The notes under the pieces were generated by a model. The model saw only the letters and a program-made list of their open reading frames with translations, searched no databases and was not told where the DNA came from. From positions 1,798,001 through 1,862,000 of the forward strand of contig CBDFFR010000012.1 in the NCBI GenBank assembly GCA_965246845.1: 64,000 nt of DNA, read 5' to 3'. The position numbers and the translations under genes are program-made. Source of the DNA: JBBRMW01 sp965246845. GTDB lineage: Bacteria; Chloroflexota; Anaerolineae; Aggregatilineales; UBA2796. Shown here one piece after another: positions 17,533 to 25,670 of this stretch. How positions within the stretch are numbered: position 1 is the first letter of the stretch; every line of letters begins with the position of its first letter.

Positions 17533-18348
17533 GTGATCCGAAGCACAGTGTTTCGATGTGGGTGGGGGATATTGATAGTGCTGCTGGCGGCGTGCGTGCC
17601 TATTCGGGATGCGCTGCCGACGGTCAGCAGCGTTTCGATGGAGCAAACCGCGATTGTGCTGACGCAGGCTGCGCCGCCCCCCGGCTTTCAGGGCGCGGTC
17701 GCGTACCCGGTGCTGGATGCGAAGCTGAAGAAACTCCCCACATGGCGCGGCTCCCTGCTGCTCACCTTCGTTGGCGTCGATGCGACATTGAAACAGCCCA
17801 CGACAGCACGCATCACGGTCGATATTTTCAGCGATGAGCTACGCAGCGCGCGGCGCGTCCTGTTCAGCGCAAGCGGTCCTGCTTTTGGCGTCACACAGGA
17901 ACGCGAGATAGAGGCGGTGCGGCTCGCCAACGATTATTACTGGGCGTTGAAAGTGCCTGCAGCGTGCGCCGTCGTAACCGACGACAGTGCGCGCAAGCGG
18001 GTCGCGGACCTGACCGCAGCCGCATTCATCGGCGGCGTGAAACGTGCCGTTCCAACCGGATCGCGCGACCAAATTAATGGGCAGGCTGCATGGGAATATG
18101 GATTCGCGCCCGATGATCTCGATTTGACGCTGATCCACACCGATAACGTGGGCAAATTCACCATCGCGGCGGGCAGCCTATGGGTCGCGCCCGCGCTCGA
18201 TGCGGTTGTGCGCTATACCCTGACGATAAATGTGACGGATGTGCGCCTGCTCGAAGGCGACCTGCCCGTGATCGGCCAGCTTCGCGTTGTCTACGATCTA
18301 AAGGAAGTTGGCGATGCCTACAATATTTCCGTTCCGTTCGGCTGCTAA
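17533..18348 (+). CDS. Putative lipoprotein, unknown function
   Basis: The product is 271 residues from GTG at 17533. A short basic N-terminus is followed by GILIVLLAAC, a good signal-peptidase-II lipobox with Cys21. The mature part is mixed alpha/beta and resembles LppX/LprG-like lipoproteins in general form (GQAAWEYGFAPDDL, a tandem sheet with LTINVTDV), but this is only an impression. The frame extends upstream to 17467, yet that would bury the signal peptide. It lies 11 bp before the propeller gene and probably shares a transcript with it. Confidence 0.65.
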   Translation: MIRSTVFRCGWGILIVLLAACVPIRDALPTVSSVSMEQTAIVLTQAAPPPGFQGAVAYPVLDAKLKKLPTWRGSLLLTFVGVDATLKQPTTARITVDIFSDELRSARRVLFSASGPAFGVTQEREIEAVRLANDYYWALKVPAACAVVTDDSARKRVADLTAAAFIGGVKRAVPTGSRDQINGQAAWEYGFAPDDLDLTLIHTDNVGKFTIAAGSLWVAPALDAVVRYTLTINVTDVRLLEGDLPVIGQLRVVYDLKEVGDAYNISVPFGC

Positions 18349-18359
18349 TCCGTGAGGAC

Positions 18360-19453
18360 ATGATGAAAACAAGAGTGCTGCTCGTGGTTGTGATCGCGCT
18401 GGTGCTTACGCACGCTTCTACCGCTTTGCTCGCACAAATGGCGGCTTCCTATCCCATAATCGCGGTAGACGGGAACACGATTGCCACACTCGATGTAGAG
18501 GGAAACCTGATCGTTGCGGGGCGCGATACGCCATCCACACCGCTTGCGCGGCTCAAGATTGCGCCCGGCGCGTCGGGGTTCGGCACGGGCGTCCTCGCGT
18601 TGAGCGGTACGACGCTCGCACTCGGCCAGCCAACCAATGCCGAAGGTCGCGGCGAGGTGGCGCTCTATGAATTGCAAAGCGGCAAACTCACGCTTACATC
18701 GACGCTGATCCGGGCTGCGCGTCGATTCGGAATTTGGCCGCGTCGATCGCGCTGAATGGGACGACGCTCGCGGTAAGCGCCAAATCAGAGGATGGCGACG
18801 CGATTTATATTTTCGACAAGCAAAACGGCGCATGGAAGCAAGCCTATCGCGACTTCGAGCAGGACGAGACGATGAAGCAATTCGGGGTGAGTCTCGCCGT
18901 ATCGAGAGAATGGTTGTTTGTCGGGACGGTCGCCGCCGCTGACCAGCCGGGAGCCGCCGTACTCTACGCGCGCACAACGGATCAATGGACCAAAGCGGGG
19001 AAAATCATGCCGCAGGCGAGCAAGGCGGGGGACCGCTTCGGAGAGACAGTCGCGTTGAGCGGACGCACGGCGGCCATTGGCGCACCGGGCGCGAACGTCG
19101 CCTATATTTTCACACGCGGCGATGCGTCGTGGGATGAACGCGCCGCACTTGCCGCAACGGATGCGAAGAACGCTCCGCAAAACGTGACCGAATTTGGGCG
19201 CGTCGTCGCCGTCTCGGATACGGATGTATTCGTCGGCGGCAGCAGTGCGGCGGCCCTCTTCTCGCGCGTGAACAGCCCGACCTGGAAGCCGGAAGCCGTG
19301 TTCGCCGCGCCCGCCGACGATGCGCAATTCGGGGCGACGGCTGCGCTCGGCAGCGGCTACGCTGTCATTGGTGGCGACAAGCACTTTTTTGTCTTCACAC
19401 GCGCAAAAAAATGGGCAAAACCCGTGACAGTGACGCTGCCAGCGGGTCAGTAG
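18360..19453 (+). pseudogene. Exported beta-propeller protein, one frameshift
   Basis: Translation starts at MMKTRV (18360, GAGG 4-7 nt upstream) with a signal peptide ending near ALLAQ. FG-GAP/integrin-like repeats follow: FGTGVLALSGTTLALG, then after the break IALNGTTLAVSA, FGVSLAVSREWLFVG, FGETVALSGRTAAIG, FGRVVAVSDTDVFVG and FGATAALGSGYAVIG. The first frame runs into a stop at about 18753, while the repeat continues one base out of frame from about 18735. A single-base indel near 18730-18740 explains both halves. It could be a real lesion or an assembly error. The restored protein would be about 364 residues and exported. Confidence 0.7.
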
Positions 19454-19462
19454 TTCACAACA

Positions 19463-20059
19463 CTAGGCTTGCGGCGAAGGCGTTATCCCGTTGCCTGAGC
19501 TGGTGCTGGGTATCTCAGTTTGTAAGGGTGGTTGCAGCGTGAACGGGATCGCCGTCGGGATGTTGCTTGTCGGCGTCCGGGTCGGCGTTGGTGTAATAGA
19601 CGGTATCGGCGCGAGCGTCGGCGGTGGTGGGATAGTCGGCGGTACGGCGCTGGGTGGAACTGCCGTTGGCGCGATGATGATTGGCGTCGCGGATGGGATG
19701 AATGGAATCGGCGTCGGCGGCTGGAATGGCGTAAAGGTCGCGGGCGGGCGCGCCGTCGGGAAGTTGAACTGAATTTGCGTGGGTGTCGGGAACAGCGGGA
19801 GCGCCGTCGGGAAAACGAGCGGCGTCTGCGAGGGCTGCAAAGTTTGCGGCGTGATGCTCGGATAGGGCGTCAGCGTCGGACCTCCGGCAGTTCCTGTCAG
19901 CGCTGCGGGCGAAGGCGTCCCGCGCCGCGATCCGTTACCCCCGGTGATGAGCAGCAATGCACCCAGACAATAACACGGGAGTGTCAATAGTATCACGAAT
20001 ACCAGCGCGGTCTGTACCTGGCGCTGGCGACGCAACGCGGCATCCGTAACGCGGTCCAT
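19463..20059 (-). CDS. Single-span Pro/Thr-rich protein
   Basis: The 198-residue protein has a short basic N-terminus (ALRRQRQVQ), one transmembrane helix (about residues 17-39) and then about 150 residues dominated by Pro, Thr, Ser and Ile, with many TPTP- and PPTP-like runs. Such tails are common in exported Chloroflexota proteins and are good O-glycosylation targets. No enzyme domain is visible. A Gly/Val-rich open frame on the other strand is the shadow of this composition. Confidence 0.6.
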   Translation of the reverse strand: MDRVTDAALRRQRQVQTALVFVILLTLPCYCLGALLLITGGNGSRRGTPSPAALTGTAGGPTLTPYPSITPQTLQPSQTPLVFPTALPLFPTPTQIQFNFPTARPPATFTPFQPPTPIPFIPSATPIIIAPTAVPPSAVPPTIPPPPTLAPIPSITPTPTRTPTSNIPTAIPFTLQPPLQTEIPSTSSGNGITPSPQA

Positions 20060-20137
20060 TCGGGTCTATCCTCTACGGTGAGCGGCAGCACCCGCAATGC
20101 TAACACACGCCGGAGTCCTGCGCTAGTTCGGCGGCAT

Positions 20138-20172
20138 ATCCCACGATAACCCAAGTGGGATTGCGTGGGTTA
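20138..20172. other. Interlocked inverted repeats (possible H-type pseudoknot)
   Basis: ATCCCAC at 20138-20144 pairs with GTGGGAT at 20155-20161. TAACCCA at 20147-20153, inside that loop, pairs with TGGGTTA at 20166-20172. Both stems are seven perfect pairs and their order is that of an H-type pseudoknot, on either strand. It lies directly after the BON gene's stop codon and before the TP-rich gene, both on the minus strand. It could be a 3'-end structure. Role unknown. Confidence 0.4.
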
Positions 20173-20173
20173 G

Positions 20174-20596
20174 CTAAATGCCGGATACAGGTTCTTCAGC
20201 GGCTTTTCCCACACGGCGAACACCCGGCAGTGTGCTGATTTTGCGCATCACTTCGCCCATCACGGTCGCATCCGCGCCCTGGCTTGCCAGCGCGACAACG
20301 CCACCGTGTACCGTCGCAAGCACGTCATCGGGCAATATCGCCCCGACCGCCCCGCGCACATCCTCGTCGTCGCGCAGCAGGGCGCTTTCGACGCGCAGCA
20401 CGCCGGGCAGTTTCGTGGTGTTTTCGAGCAGAACGCCTTTCGCCTGCTGCGTGCGGATGTTGCCGCGAAACGTCACAACCCCATCCAGTACGGTGTAGGT
20501 GAAGTAGGAGCGCGACATCTGGAGCGGCGAATAGCTATGTACAATGCGCGCGATGTCTTCTTCGATGTCCACATCGGGACGGTGTTCGGTATTCAT
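20174..20596 (-). CDS. BON-domain protein
   Basis: The 140-residue protein has two BON-type alpha-beta units. The first spans about residues 8-75 (DIEEDIARIVHSYS, FTYTVLDGVVTFRGNIRT, LENTTKLPGVLRVESALL). The second spans about 76-135 (AVGAILPDDVLATVHGG, ATVMGEVMRKISTLPGVRRV). The BON fold is linked to phospholipid or surface binding and osmotic-stress proteins such as OsmY. There is no signal peptide, which points to a cytoplasmic role here. It is a single-gene unit. Confidence 0.75.
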   Translation of the reverse strand: MNTEHRPDVDIEEDIARIVHSYSPLQMSRSYFTYTVLDGVVTFRGNIRTQQAKGVLLENTTKLPGVLRVESALLRDDEDVRGAVGAILPDDVLATVHGGVVALASQGADATVMGEVMRKISTLPGVRRVGKAAEEPVSGI

Positions 20597-20659
20597 GGAT
20601 AATTCCTTTCGCAGATTATCGCTTGATTGTGGATGGCTTGTGGGATTTTGGCAACCGAC

Positions 20660-21355
20660 TCAGGTGAAGGTCACAGGCAAGTCGAATGTCTCACCGGATT
20701 CGTAATCCTGTTCGTCGCCCGGTGAGTATATGGTAACGAATCCGCTCCCGATCACTCTGGCATCCGCCTTACCTTCCCTGAGAATGATCCCCGCGTGGTC
20801 ATCCAACCCGATGACGAGCGTGCCGGACGTCAAGCCCTGCGAGAGCCGCGCGTAGTTGAAGCGTCCCGCAACCACCTGATGATGCGGCAGGATCGCGATA
20901 TTTTGCAACAATCCCAGACCGGGTGACCAGATGCCACCCTCCCAATATTGCTCGCAAACCGCCATCGCCCCTGCCCCGCACGCGGAGAGGATCGCGCCGC
21001 GCGCCCACGAGCGCCCGATCATGCGCAACGCGGATGAACCCTTGAGGACGCTGGTGGCATCGAGCGGGCTGCCATCGGTCAGGTAAATCGCGTCCGCGTT
21101 TTCCAGTGTGAGTTGCTTCTCGGCGTTTTCGGCGGTCGAGTCATCCACGACCATCGTGTATGCAGACTCCGCGCTGAGTGCGTCGAAATAGCGCACCCCC
21201 GGTTTGACCGTGCGGCGGGCGTGTGCGGCAGCGGCGGCGGGGACAATCACCAGTGTGGGATAACTGATCCCGGTCAGCTTGAGCATCGCGCGGTCCAGCG
21301 CTTCGTTTTCCGGCTCGAATTCGCCGCCGCCGCTCAAAACAACGGTGCGCGTCAT
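20660..21355 (-). CDS. Peptidase S51/cyanophycinase-like protein, nucleophile missing
   Basis: The 231-residue protein has the class I glutamine-amidotransferase-like fold of peptidase S51. It starts with VVLSGGGEFEPEN, then IYLTDGSPLDAT, the nucleophile elbow ILSACGAGAMAV, and later ILPHHQV and GLDDHAGII. In S51 peptidases and cyanophycinases the elbow is normally S-A-G-A with a catalytic Ser; here that position is Gly127 (GAGA). Cys126 and Ser124 are nearby but not in register. The protein may therefore be non-peptidolytic or use an altered site. Its start overlaps the end of the aminotransferase gene by 4 bp, so the two are coupled. Confidence 0.7.
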   Translation of the reverse strand: MTRTVVLSGGGEFEPENEALDRAMLKLTGISYPTLVIVPAAAAAHARRTVKPGVRYFDALSAESAYTMVVDDSTAENAEKQLTLENADAIYLTDGSPLDATSVLKGSSALRMIGRSWARGAILSACGAGAMAVCEQYWEGGIWSPGLGLLQNIAILPHHQVVAGRFNYARLSQGLTSGTLVIGLDDHAGIILREGKADARVIGSGFVTIYSPGDEQDYESGETFDLPVTFT

Positions 21356-22539
21356 TTGCCGACCCCCTGTGTGAGGTGCATCCGCAATTTTTGCGCCGCC
21401 GCCTGCAACGTCTCATCTTTTTTGCAAATGGCGAAGCGTGCGAGGTGACGCGCAAGCCCTCGATCCTGCTCACGGTAAAAAAACGAGGGCGGAATGCACG
21501 CCACGCCGATCTGCTGGATCAACCAGCGCGCGAATCCCGCATCATCCCGCACGCCGTCCGGTGCGAGCGGTCGCCAATCAGCCATGATGAAATAACCGCC
21601 CTGCGGTTTCTGCACCGCGAATCCCGCATCCTGCAAAACATCGAGCAGGAAATCACGCTTGTGCTGAAACGTCTCATGTACTGTCGCAAAGTACGCTTCT
21701 GGCAGCGTGAGCGCGGTCGCAGCGGCGGCCTGTAAAGGCGTACTGACCGCAAAGGTGATGAACTGGTGCGAGCGCAACACGCCCGTTACGAGCGCTTCCG
21801 GTCCAATCGCCCAGCCGATCTTCCAGCCCGTGACGCTGAACGTCTTGCCGAGGCTGCTGATCGTAAGCGTGCGCTCGGCCATGCCCGGCAGCGTCGCCAT
21901 GCGGATATGCACCGCGCCGTCATAGAGAATATGCTCATACACCTCGTCGCAAAGCGCAACCACGTCGTGTTCCTGGCACAACTCCGCGATAAATGTCAGC
22001 TCTTCGCGGCTGAAAACCTTCCCCGTTGGGTTGTGCGGCGTGTTGATGATGATCGCGCGCGTTTTCGCGTTGAAGGCAGTGCGCAGTTCATCCGGGTCGA
22101 ACATCCAACCCGGTTCGCGCAGCGTGACGTAGCGCGGCACGACGCCGCACATCGTCATATTCGGCACGTAGCTATCGTACACAGGCTGGAAGACGATAAT
22201 CTCATCGCCGGGGTCACTCAGGCCGAGGATCGCTGCGAACATCGCTTCTGTCGCGCCGGAAGTGATCGCGACTTGGGATACCGGGTCAATGCTCTGCCCG
22301 TAGAAGCGCTTCGCGTGCGCGCTGATTGCCTGCTTCACTTCCGGGATACCCGTCAGCGGCGCATATTGGTTCCGCGCGCTCTTCAATGCCGCGACTGCCG
22401 CCGCGACCACCTCCGGTGGACCATCGAAATCGGGCGCACCCTGTCCGAGGTTGACCGCGTTGTGTGCGCGCGCGAGTGTATTGATTTCAGTGAAGATCGT
22501 CGTGCCGAAGGACGCGACGCGGCTTGCCATTTGTGGCAT
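21352..22539 (-). CDS. Class I/II PLP aminotransferase
   Basis: The 395-residue fold-type I aminotransferase resembles the YbdL/KAT/methionine-aminotransferase branch. Landmarks are VNLGQGAPDFDGP, the cofactor loop TSGATEAM, NTPHNPTGKVF, LCDEVYEH and the PLP lysine K232 in SSLGKTFSVTGWKIGW. It would move amino groups from methionine, glutamine or aromatic amino acids to 2-oxo acids. The start at 22539 is fixed by AAAGGAG just upstream; the frame continues to 22632 without support. It is translationally coupled to the S51-like gene. Confidence 0.88.
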   Translation of the reverse strand: MPQMASRVASFGTTIFTEINTLARAHNAVNLGQGAPDFDGPPEVVAAAVAALKSARNQYAPLTGIPEVKQAISAHAKRFYGQSIDPVSQVAITSGATEAMFAAILGLSDPGDEIIVFQPVYDSYVPNMTMCGVVPRYVTLREPGWMFDPDELRTAFNAKTRAIIINTPHNPTGKVFSREELTFIAELCQEHDVVALCDEVYEHILYDGAVHIRMATLPGMAERTLTISSLGKTFSVTGWKIGWAIGPEALVTGVLRSHQFITFAVSTPLQAAAATALTLPEAYFATVHETFQHKRDFLLDVLQDAGFAVQKPQGGYFIMADWRPLAPDGVRDDAGFARWLIQQIGVACIPPSFFYREQDRGLARHLARFAICKKDETLQAAAQKLRMHLTQGVGK

Positions 22540-22694
22540 GGCATCTCCTTTGGGTATAAGCCAGTTCGCGGAATTTTGGTGGTCACTACGGAAAGCCACA
22601 CGTTTGCATAACAAGTATAGACACAGGGACACTGAATTTGGAAGAGATTATTTACAACGACGACCCGAATGCCATTTAAATGAGGTTTGTCTTT

Positions 22695-23792
22695 TCAGCC
22701 AGCGTTTATTGTGACCATGCTGGCGTTTCCTGATATTTCGATGTCGTAACGTCCGGTAGCATCTTCGTAGCCAAGGCTTTGCAGCCGCAGATCGTTCCTC
22801 ACCCCGCTAAGAGGTTGATCATCAAACGTAATCGCAGAGGCCCATCCAGTAAAACGCACGCGCGCAGGAATGCCACCCGGACGCTGAATAGTGACCTCCG
22901 ATGCGCCCCCGCTGATCCTTAGCGGAACCGTGCCAGCGGGAACGGGCAATCTTATCTCCACCGAACTCGACCCATAACTTACATTCAGTTCGACCAGATT
23001 CAGGTTCGTGAGATCAGCCTTGACCTCCGACGCGCCACCTTTTATTTCTATCTGCCACGGAATGGTAGCGTTGAGCGTGATTTCTGCGTCTTGCTGTCCC
23101 CACTCCAATAGCCACAATCGGCGGCGGTTTCGGATGCTGACGGTTCCATCATTGATTTTTATATCCGGTGGAGTTCCTTCGAAACGCGCCTTATAAAGTT
23201 CGGGCAATCGTGAATCTGCATTCAGTTTGAGCATCGACGCACCCGATAAAAAGATCAGCCGTCCGCTCTTAATATTTCCCAATGTGGCAACAAAGTCTTT
23301 TTGCGCGCTTTTCGGAGCATTCCGCAATCTGGTTATTTCTTCTTTGGAAATGATGTTCGTGTCCCGGAGAAAATCTGTTAGGAGCGCAAGTTGCCCTTGA
23401 TCGTATTTCGATGCCAGATCATCCCATCGCTGCCCAACGGAGTCGAAGAGCGGTCCGATTTCCTTCATCGCTGTCTCACTCGGACTTAGCCGAACCAGGA
23501 CGCGCCTTCCGTCGTTTGGGTCATTCTCGCGCCGTACCATTCCGGCTTTTTCCAACCTGTCTATCATTCCTGTGATTGCCCCGGTCGTTAGCCCTGTCTG
23601 TTCGGCGAGCTGCCCGGCAGTTGCGGGTCCAGTGTGTTCCAGAATATCGATAACCTGTAAATCTGTGACAGCCATGCCTATCTGTGCGGCTGCCGCACGA
23701 AAAAAGAACGCGCTTAATCCATTGAACTGGCGTATCTCACGCAAAAGTTCGGCGATTTGGGCGTCATGTTCATCAGATGAACTACTTGACAA
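22695..23792 (-). CDS. MarR-type regulator fused to a beta-repeat domain
   Basis: Of 365 residues, about 1-150 form a MarR winged helix (TAGQLAEQTGLTTGAITGMI recognition region, then GMVRREND and the wing DGRRVLVRLS). About 165-365 is a beta-rich domain with repeated K(G)GASEV / SGGASEVTI / GNASMVTI motifs and GSSSVEIRLP. It resembles the DUF4097/adhesin-head repeats that normally sit in exported or anti-sigma-like proteins. A TTG start at 23792 has AGGAAGG 8 nt upstream. It is divergent from the DrrAB-like genes and separated by two palindromes likely to be its operators. The added domain might sense a ligand or partner; this is inference. Confidence 0.8.
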   Translation of the reverse strand: MSSSSSDEHDAQIAELLREIRQFNGLSAFFFRAAAAQIGMAVTDLQVIDILEHTGPATAGQLAEQTGLTTGAITGMIDRLEKAGMVRRENDPNDGRRVLVRLSPSETAMKEIGPLFDSVGQRWDDLASKYDQGQLALLTDFLRDTNIISKEEITRLRNAPKSAQKDFVATLGNIKSGRLIFLSGASMLKLNADSRLPELYKARFEGTPPDIKINDGTVSIRNRRRLWLLEWGQQDAEITLNATIPWQIEIKGGASEVKADLTNLNLVELNVSYGSSSVEIRLPVPAGTVPLRISGGASEVTIQRPGGIPARVRFTGWASAITFDDQPLSGVRNDLRLQSLGYEDATGRYDIEISGNASMVTINAG

Positions 23793-23812
23793 TTTCGAGA
23801 CCTTCCTATAAA
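23786..23812 (+). promoter_or_regulatory. Possible promoter for the DrrAB-like genes
   Basis: TTGACA at 23786-23791 and TATAAA at 23807-23812 are 15 bp apart on the plus strand. A start site near 23819 would lie just before the first MarR-like palindrome, which fits repression. The short spacer and overlap with the regulator's start codon keep this tentative. Confidence 0.4.
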
Positions 23813-23821
23813 GTGAATATA

Positions 23822-23836
23822 TCTTAGTGACTAAGA
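23822..23836. promoter_or_regulatory. Probable MarR operator 1
   Basis: TCTTAGTGACTAAGA is a perfect inverted repeat with 7-bp arms around one central base. It has the length and symmetry of MarR-family operators and lies between the divergent MarR gene and the ABC genes it probably controls. Its centre is 31 bp (about three helical turns) from the second copy. Confidence 0.65.
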
Positions 23837-23851
23837 GGATTTTGAAATAAA

Positions 23852-23867
23852 ATCTTAGTCACTAGAT
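23852..23867. promoter_or_regulatory. Probable MarR operator 2
   Basis: ATCTTAGTCACTAGAT repeats the TCTTAGT-N-ACTA core of operator 1 with one degenerate arm. The two sites face the same side of the helix, which suggests cooperative binding by two dimers. Confidence 0.6.
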
Positions 23868-23943
23868 AGAACAATTTTACCATGAAACGCAGAACCGGGA
23901 GAACCCAGATGCCATTCCAGAACAGAAAGAGGGTAGAGCAACC

Positions 23944-24879
23944 ATGATGATCCACGCAAAGGGATTACGCAAGTCGTTTGGGAACCATATCGTCCTTGAC
24001 GGGATCGATCTCGATATTGCCGAAGGGTCAATATTTTCGCTGCTTGGTCCAAATGGTGCTGGCAAGACCACCACTGTTCAAATACTCTCTACACTGATTC
24101 AGGCCAATAGCGGGGAAGTCCACATCGCCAACCACGATCTGAACCAGGAACCCGAAGCCGTCCGCGCCGTCATCGGTATGACGGGCCAGTTTTCCGCCGT
24201 CGATAACGTCCTGACGGGCGAGGAAAATATGATGCTGATGGCAAACCTGCGTCACCTCAATCGACGCGAGGGACGCCGCCGAGCTGCCGAACTACTTGGT
24301 CGCTTCGATCTGACGGATGCGGCAAAGAAACCCGCTTCTACCTATTCCGGGGGAATGCGTCGAAAGCTCGATCTCGCGATGGGTCTCATCGGGAATCCGC
24401 GCGTTGTCTTCCTTGATGAGCCAACCACTGGTCTCGATCCACGCAGTCGGCAGATCATGTGGCAGATAATTCATGACTTGGCCGCCAGTGGTGTGACCAT
24501 CTTCCTCACGACGCAATATCTGGATGAAGCCGATTATCTCGCCAACCGGATTGCTGTTCTCGATAAAGGCAAACTCGTTGCCGAAGGGACACCCAGCGAA
24601 CTCAAACGACGTATTTCAGGCGGTCATATCCAACTCGAATTTACCGACGCACTGGAACTCGAAAAAGCGACACGGCTGCTTGGGGGTACGGCAAACCCTG
24701 ATAATGCACTCGCGCTACGGGTTGCGGGCAATGGTAGCGCCGCAGAACTGCGGGAATTATTGGGTCGCCTTGACGCAGCTTCAATCGCTGTCGCTGGATT
24801 GTCGGTTCACACACCTGATCTCGATGACGTGTACTTCGCGTTGACTTCCCAACCCAACAAGAAAGAAGTGTTCCAATGA
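23944..24879 (+). CDS. DrrA-like ABC exporter ATPase
   Basis: The 311-residue ATPase matches daunorubicin-resistance DrrA-type proteins. It has LRKSFGNHIVLDGIDLDI, Walker A GPNGAGKTT, Q-loop MTGQFSAVD, signature YSGGMRRKLDLA, Walker B VVFLDEPTTGLD and LTTQYLDEAD. A C-terminal domain of about 80 residues ends in LDDVYFALTS. With the permease gene it forms a two-component drug or lipid exporter. The gene is likely repressed by the divergent MarR-type protein. Its last 4 bp overlap the permease start. Confidence 0.88.
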   Translation: MMIHAKGLRKSFGNHIVLDGIDLDIAEGSIFSLLGPNGAGKTTTVQILSTLIQANSGEVHIANHDLNQEPEAVRAVIGMTGQFSAVDNVLTGEENMMLMANLRHLNRREGRRRAAELLGRFDLTDAAKKPASTYSGGMRRKLDLAMGLIGNPRVVFLDEPTTGLDPRSRQIMWQIIHDLAASGVTIFLTTQYLDEADYLANRIAVLDKGKLVAEGTPSELKRRISGGHIQLEFTDALELEKATRLLGGTANPDNALALRVAGNGSAAELRELLGRLDAASIAVAGLSVHTPDLDDVYFALTSQPNKKEVFQ

Positions 24880-25664
24880 ACGGCATGCCCCATATAATTC
24901 CCGACTCACTAACGATGCTGCGGCGTGTTCTCGTGCATATGCTGCGCGCCCCGGCTGCCACCCTCATGTCAACCCTGGCAACGCCAATTATCCTGTTGCT
25001 CCTGATGTACAACGTGTTTGGTGGGGCGGTGCAGCAAGCCGGGACGATAGGCAGCACGACAAGGTATATCGACTATCTCACACCGGGACTGCTCCTGATC
25101 ACAGCCATCTACGGCATGGGGATGGCTACGATGCGCGCCAACACGGATATGACACAAGGGATCATTTCCCGCTTCCGAACGATGTCTATTTCCCGTGTCT
25201 CCGTGCTGAACGGGCATATCATCGGCAGTTCACTAGGGGCGATGTTCAGCATCATCGTGATCACCGTCCTGGTGTTTCTCACCGGGTTTCGCCCTACCGC
25301 AAATGTGGGTGAATTGCTGGCGGCGCTCGGCCTGATTGTACTCTTCGTACTCGCCGTCACGTCGCTGGCCGTCGCAATAGGTATTGCGAGCAAGTCACCG
25401 GAAGCCGCCAACAGTACCCTGTTCCTGCCTCTTGTTCTACCGTTCATCAGTAGCGCGTTCATCCCGCCCAGTTCAATGACGCCAGTGGTTGCCTGGATCG
25501 CTGAAAACCAGCCGTTCAGCCCGGTCGTTGATACTGTGCGCGGGTTGTTGATGGGTACGCCAGTTGGCAATCGTGGGCTGGTTGCTGTTGGCTGGTGTAT
25601 CGGTATTGGTCTGATCGGATATTTGTGGTCGCGTGCCGCGTATAATCGCAACACGAACCAGTAA
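24876..25664 (+). CDS. DrrB-like ABC exporter permease
   Basis: The 262-residue ABC-2 permease has six hydrophobic segments, an early LATPIILLLLMYNVFGG, the cytoplasmic loop GIISRFRTMSISRVSVLNGHI and the late FISSAFIPPSSMTPVV, all typical of DrrB-type membrane subunits. ATGA overlap with the ATPase gene shows an operon. No further subunit follows. The substrate is unknown. Confidence 0.85.
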   Translation: MNGMPHIIPDSLTMLRRVLVHMLRAPAATLMSTLATPIILLLLMYNVFGGAVQQAGTIGSTTRYIDYLTPGLLLITAIYGMGMATMRANTDMTQGIISRFRTMSISRVSVLNGHIIGSSLGAMFSIIVITVLVFLTGFRPTANVGELLAALGLIVLFVLAVTSLAVAIGIASKSPEAANSTLFLPLVLPFISSAFIPPSSMTPVVAWIAENQPFSPVVDTVRGLLMGTPVGNRGLVAVGWCIGIGLIGYLWSRAAYNRNTNQ

Positions 25665-25670
25665 TTCCTG

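Noticed and set aside
19491..19772. Glycine/valine-rich plus-strand frame resembling a PE_PGRS-like protein
   Set aside because: It is the antisense image of the Pro/Thr-rich coding sequence on the minus strand.
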